DNA of 64,000 nucleotides, taken from positions 3,243,245 to 3,307,244 of the forward strand of contig OY997660.1 in assembly GCA_963921795.1 (NCBI GenBank), given 5' to 3'. The translations under genes were made by a program, and so were the position numbers. Below the pieces are notes generated by a model, which searched no databases, was not told where the DNA came from, and was given only the letters and a program-made list of their open reading frames with translations. Positions within the stretch are counted from its first letter, which is position 1. Each line of letters opens with the position of its first letter. Origin of the DNA: Nannobrachium achirus (lineage: Eukaryota > Chordata > Actinopteri > Myctophiformes > Myctophidae). Positions 59,859-64,000 of the stretch are shown piece after piece.

Positions 59859-60836
59859 CAGGGGAGCGTTCTTTAGGTTAGATTATACTTTATTGACAAG
59901 AATGGCAGCAGCAACATAGCATATAAACATCAGCAAGATATGAAGGCAGCAGCACGATACATAAAGGCAGCAGCATACACTAGGCATACTAACGGCAGCA
60001 GGAGAGCGACAAATGCATGACATGTATACTGTGATACTATACTAAGGCCGCAGCATACCAACAGCCTAGGAATAAGAACAGGCATCTATGGCAACTTAGG
60101 CAGGAGCATAACTTGGCGATGGATTCTGTATTCGGGTCATTTCCTGCAGGCCCACGATCACACGTGTACCATGTACGGCGAAGTACATGTATGGCTGTGT
60201 ACGTCGTGGGCTTAACATATCTCTGCAGGCAATTACCCGAGACCCCCCGCGGGGTCTAACACAGAACCTACGGTGGAGCTGGGGTGGTGGCGGGGCAGTA
60301 GCTTGCGCAACAATACCTTACCTACAGGCAGGTCTACCTATATATTGTATAGGGGGCGGGACGCGCAGGTCCCGACCACGTGAGCGCGCGCAACCTCCAG
60401 AACACTTCCCCGAACTCGCTTCGTCATTACACTCCTTCGCATCATTTCAGGGGAGCGTTCTTTAGGTTAGATTATACTTTATTGACAAGAATGGCAGCAG
60501 CAACATAGCATATAAACATCAGCAAGATATGAAGGCAGCAGCACGATACATAAAGGCAGCAGCATACACTAGGCATACTAACGGCAGCAGGAGAGCGACA
60601 AATGCATGACATGTATACTGTGATACTATACTAAGGCCGCAGCATACCAACAGCCTAGGAATAAGAACAGGCATCTATGGCAACTTAGGCAGGAGCATAA
60701 CTTGGCGATGGATTCTGTATTCGGGTCATTTCCTGCAGGCCCACGATCACACGTGTACCATGTACGGCGAAGTACATGTATGGCTGTGTACGTCGTGGGC
60801 TTAACATATCTCTGCAGGCAATTACCCGAGACCCCC
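59859..60836 (+). repeat. Direct repeat of ~390 bp, offset ~588 bp
   Basis: 59859-60248 (from TTCAGGGGAGCGTTCTTTAG to ACCCGAGACCCCCC) recurs almost unchanged at 60447-60836, with a unique GC-rich spacer 60249-60446. The right copy then runs into different DNA. It may be part of a long terminal or tandem repeat of an element that continues to the right; family not identified. Confidence 0.8.
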
Positions 60837-63800
60837 CAAAACAACAACCCCCAACACAAGCAAAAGCTAAGAATCCACTGCCAATGCCAACCAACGGTGA
60901 AGGTTGCTCTGCTGTAGATAGGCGACTAGTGCTGAGCACAACTACACTAACTGCCTAACCTTAATACTCTAGAGCGATACCAAATGAATACGCAGTAAAC
61001 TGGAATTAATGAATACCAACAGCTTGCAAAGACCAACCAACGGCGAGGAAGGTGGCGCTGCTGTACTATAGCGCTTACTGTGAGCAGGAGGCACTGAACT
61101 ATATAACTACCTCACACAATACTCTGGAAAGGCCAAGCTCAGTTATTAAAGTAAAGGCGGCGGGACAGCTCAGAACATCCTACCTAAAGGGACACCCCAG
61201 CAACCACCTTGCTTTGCAGAGAAAATGGAGTGCGGCAGAGCAATGCAACTATTCATAAAAACGTATACTAGAATGGACAGCAAATGAAATACGCTGTAGT
61301 ACTGACATTTATTAATATTCGCAGCTTGCCAAAGGCCAACCAACGGCGAAGAAGGTAGCATTGCTGCAATTTAGCGATTACTGCGGTGGGCAGGAGGCAA
61401 CTAAAGTGTAGATACGCCGACCAACACTAGAACTCGAGCGCTATGCTATACTAGAATGGGCAAACGCGATAGAAATACACAGTAGTACTGAAGTGTATTA
61501 ATATTAGCAACAGCCAACCAACAATGAAGGTAGGTGTCATTTTAGCGATGCTATACTGAGCAGGAGCAACTGCGTATAACACTGGTTTATACTGTTAAAC
61601 TTACCCATCTAACCTAAAAGACACCTTGGCTTGCATATTAAAATGCATGTGAAGCACAGCAGAGAGGCAGCCATTAACCTAAAAAGACACCCCAGCAAAC
61701 ACCTTGCTTTGCATATTTAGGCATGTGAAGCGCAGCGGCAAATAAACACACAAACATATCGGGTACACGCCGAAGCAGAACGGCATAATGTAACCTTATG
61801 AAACCTGAGCTAGTAGCACAGCCGCTCAGTCCCGAGTTGCATGGCTTGATGCTCATTGGTAGCTGGGCGTGCCGGATTTCAGATTGCCGAGTCTGACGTA
61901 ACGGACATAGCTGCCGATGCCCGGCGGCTAGAGGATTTCCTGGTTGATGACAGCACCCGGAGCGCAGCTGTTGTCACTGCTCCGGTCCAGCGAGAGAGCT
62001 ATGCGGGTGGACGGGTAGCCGGGTGGGGGGCGGCGTGCAGGTGGGCAGCTGGTTGGGCAGGCCGCAGCTCTCTCGGTTTTATGCCGTACCAGGCTCGTGT
62101 CATGGGTGCCGGGGGCAGACATCAGGCGGATGTTTCAGCATGGAAATAAAGGACGGAAAAGTGAATTAGTTCTGCTCCAGAGTCTGCTGATGCGTAATAT
62201 AAGAAACTCAACAAAACCACATCTTGACTTTTAAGTCAAGCAATGCAAGAGCGGCCAAGCCAATATACCAACCAAGCTAATGTGCTGCTATTTACTAAGG
62301 CTACCTATTGTTTCCAAGCTTAAAGCGACTGAAACCCCAACAGCACCGAACAAGCAAATGCGCTGCTATTTACCTGCTAGAGTCTGGCTCCGCAGTGCTT
62401 CTAGGATAGCTGTTGCTGGTGAGAGGAATGGAGTTCCCGCCACTGGTGCTGGAACTGCAGTTCCCAGATTCCTTTGCGGCATGATGGCGGCGTCGGCGTG
62501 TTGCGCCTCCGGAAGACGAGCCTGCGCCCCATGAGCTTCTAGCACGACACGGCGGGCTGGCGGGTGGGTGGGCTCACGGGCAGGCGGGTGGGCTCACGGG
62601 CAGCGGGCTGGCGGGTGGGCTCGCGGGCAGCAGGCAGGCGGCGGGCTAGCGGGCAGCAGGCAGGCGGCGGGTGGGCTGGCAGGCGTGACGACCGCCTTGC
62701 TTGGGTTGGCCTATGCTGTAGAAGCAAAGCCCTCTGCAGTGCTAATCGACTCCTGACTGGCCTCATGGTATTCTACAGCCGTGGACGAAGCTATAAAGAT
62801 AACATGTTAATAGACAACGCAGCCGCTGCAGCACGACGCTGCAATGGCAAACATGCTGTAGCGACAGCCATGCATCAGCTCCAGCCCGAATCTGAAAACC
62901 TGTTAGCAGGCATGTGGCAGCCGAAGCAAGAAGCTATGAAGAAAAACGCACTGTTAGCGGAACCTGTAGGAGCTTAGCCAGAAGCTGTAGGAGATTAGCC
63001 AGAAGCTGCAATGATCAAAATGCTGCTGTAGTAGCGGGCCTGCCACAGCTCCGGCATGGATCTGCAGTGATAAAGATTATGTTAGCTGCTGCAGTAGCAG
63101 CTATGCAGCCACTCCAGCACGAGCTGAAAATATAGAAATGTTAGCAGCAGACATGTAGCAGCCGCAGCAAGAAGCTATAAAGTAAAACATGATTAGTGGA
63201 ACATGTAGCCGCTTTAGCATAAAGCTGCCATGATAACCTGATGCCGAAGCCGTGGCTTAGTTTGAAACGACATTTAAATTAAATCACTTTTACTTCTGAT
63301 ACACTGGTAGCAGCTTTAACATGAAGCAGTAACGATTGCAGCGGACCAGAAGTGCTTTAGCCAGGAGCTGTAATGATACAAATAATGTTAGTATCAGACA
63401 CGTGGCACTGAGCATGAACTGCACAGATAACATGATGTCAGCATCCTACAAGCAGAAGCGTCAGTTGTAATTATTAGCAGCCATAACAGCAGCATTAGCA
63501 GCTTGAGTAGAGCTAGCCTCCACCGAAACCACGGAGACATGACGGTATCCGACTGCGGCAGCAGCAACAATTGGCGTATTTATTTAGCATTTAATATAGC
63601 AGCACAACTGACAACTTAGAACTTATCAACTTTAACTAATAGCCTGCGATGCGAAGAAAAAAGCTGATGAGCTGCAGCTGATGGATGCTGAAAACTGAAG
63701 AGAATGGTTAACTTTAGAGTAGACTACGTTTCCCTGCATGCACTAGCGACTCAACTGGTGACGTCAGGTCAGACAGGCACGACTTGCGTTAGCGGAAGCA

Positions 63801-64000
63801 AAACATTGATCGCACGTAAACTATGGCACCTATGAGCTAGCGGGTTCCTCCTCCCAGGAGCCCACGCAAACAGACATTCTTTATAGCTTCTCAAACGAGC
63901 GGCCATAGAGTTATAATAGCGAGCGGCGATTAATGTTTTAATCATTCATCCCGCGAGGGCCAGACAGTGCAAAACATACACATAACCCAAGGAGAGGCAG
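60837..64000. other. Compositionally distinct, repeat-rich tract without recognised genes
   Basis: Rich in CAGC/GCAG words with diverged repeats: ACACCCCAGCAAACACCTTG-type text near 61187, 61630 and 61690; CCAACCAACGGCGA-type text near 60890, 61033 and 61339; and from 62810 on a degenerate unit with ATGTTAGCAGC, CATGTAGCAGC and AGAAGCTATAAAG. GC-rich GGCGGGTGGGCTCACGGGCA repeats lie at 62555-62690. No splice-supported exon, including the missing ssbp1 exon, was found. Confidence 0.5.

Noticed and set aside
59859-60836. Long terminal repeats of a retroelement
   Set aside because: The direct repeats are only 588 bp apart, with no room for an internal region and no primer site or flanking duplication that I can support; kept as an unclassified repeat.
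62564-62977. 137-codon Gly/Arg/Ala-rich frame near the window end
   Set aside because: GC-rich repeat translation with no motif or splice support.

Overview
The window is nuclear DNA of a ray-finned (teleost) fish. The evidence is a fish-type NLR gene with a FISNA-NACHT exon, 174-bp leucine-rich-repeat exons and a B30.2 exon; a vertebrate mitochondrial SSB gene; fish-type tRNA SINEs and L2-like LINEs; many hAT-like and TTAA-flanked non-autonomous DNA elements; and an extreme load of (CA)n/(TG)n microsatellites. I cannot name the species.

Layout, all genes on the + strand. (1) 307-621 is the terminal coding exon of an unrecognised gene that starts left of the window; about 1.2 kb of probable 3'UTR and repeat follows. 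(2) About 7.9-33.7 kb holds an NLRC3-like NLR gene of 15 coding exons. It has an N-terminal array of eight phase-compatible exons (7911-19331), a 47-bp linker exon, a 1.8-kb FISNA-NACHT-helical exon (22619-24443), three LRR exons, a 50-bp linker and a PRY-SPRY exon (33057-33670). Every junction keeps the reading frame, so the gene could encode a whole cytosolic receptor. Its last exon is interrupted by a hAT-like element whose terminal repeat supplies the present stop codon. (3) 33.7-44 kb is transposon and minisatellite DNA without a host gene. (4) About 44.07-57.34 kb holds ssbp1, the mitochondrial single-stranded DNA-binding protein: a GABP/ETS-type promoter, an untranslated first exon, and five coding exons from ATG to ...TTIIA(D). 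The last short coding exon is not found. (5) 57.3-58.4 kb is minisatellite, and 59.86-64.0 kb is a compositionally different repeat-rich tract.

Three observations stand out. First, a short palindrome (arm consensus AATAGCAGATCTACAAGCTC) recurs all over the window: about 23 two-armed copies plus about 18 half-sites. In many copies the immediate flanks are mirror images of each other, and they differ between copies. Second, small tandem duplications repeatedly capture an exon end with its splice site: nine copies at ssbp1 exon 6, two copies at each of two NLR exons, and 51-bp acceptor-bearing units inside three NLR exons. Third, a 3.4-4.1-kb tandem duplication in the NLR gene preserves empty insertion sites that prove how particular elements inserted.

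All calls come from reading the sequence. No alignment, folding or database search was run, and exon borders rest on GT/AG sites plus frame continuity.
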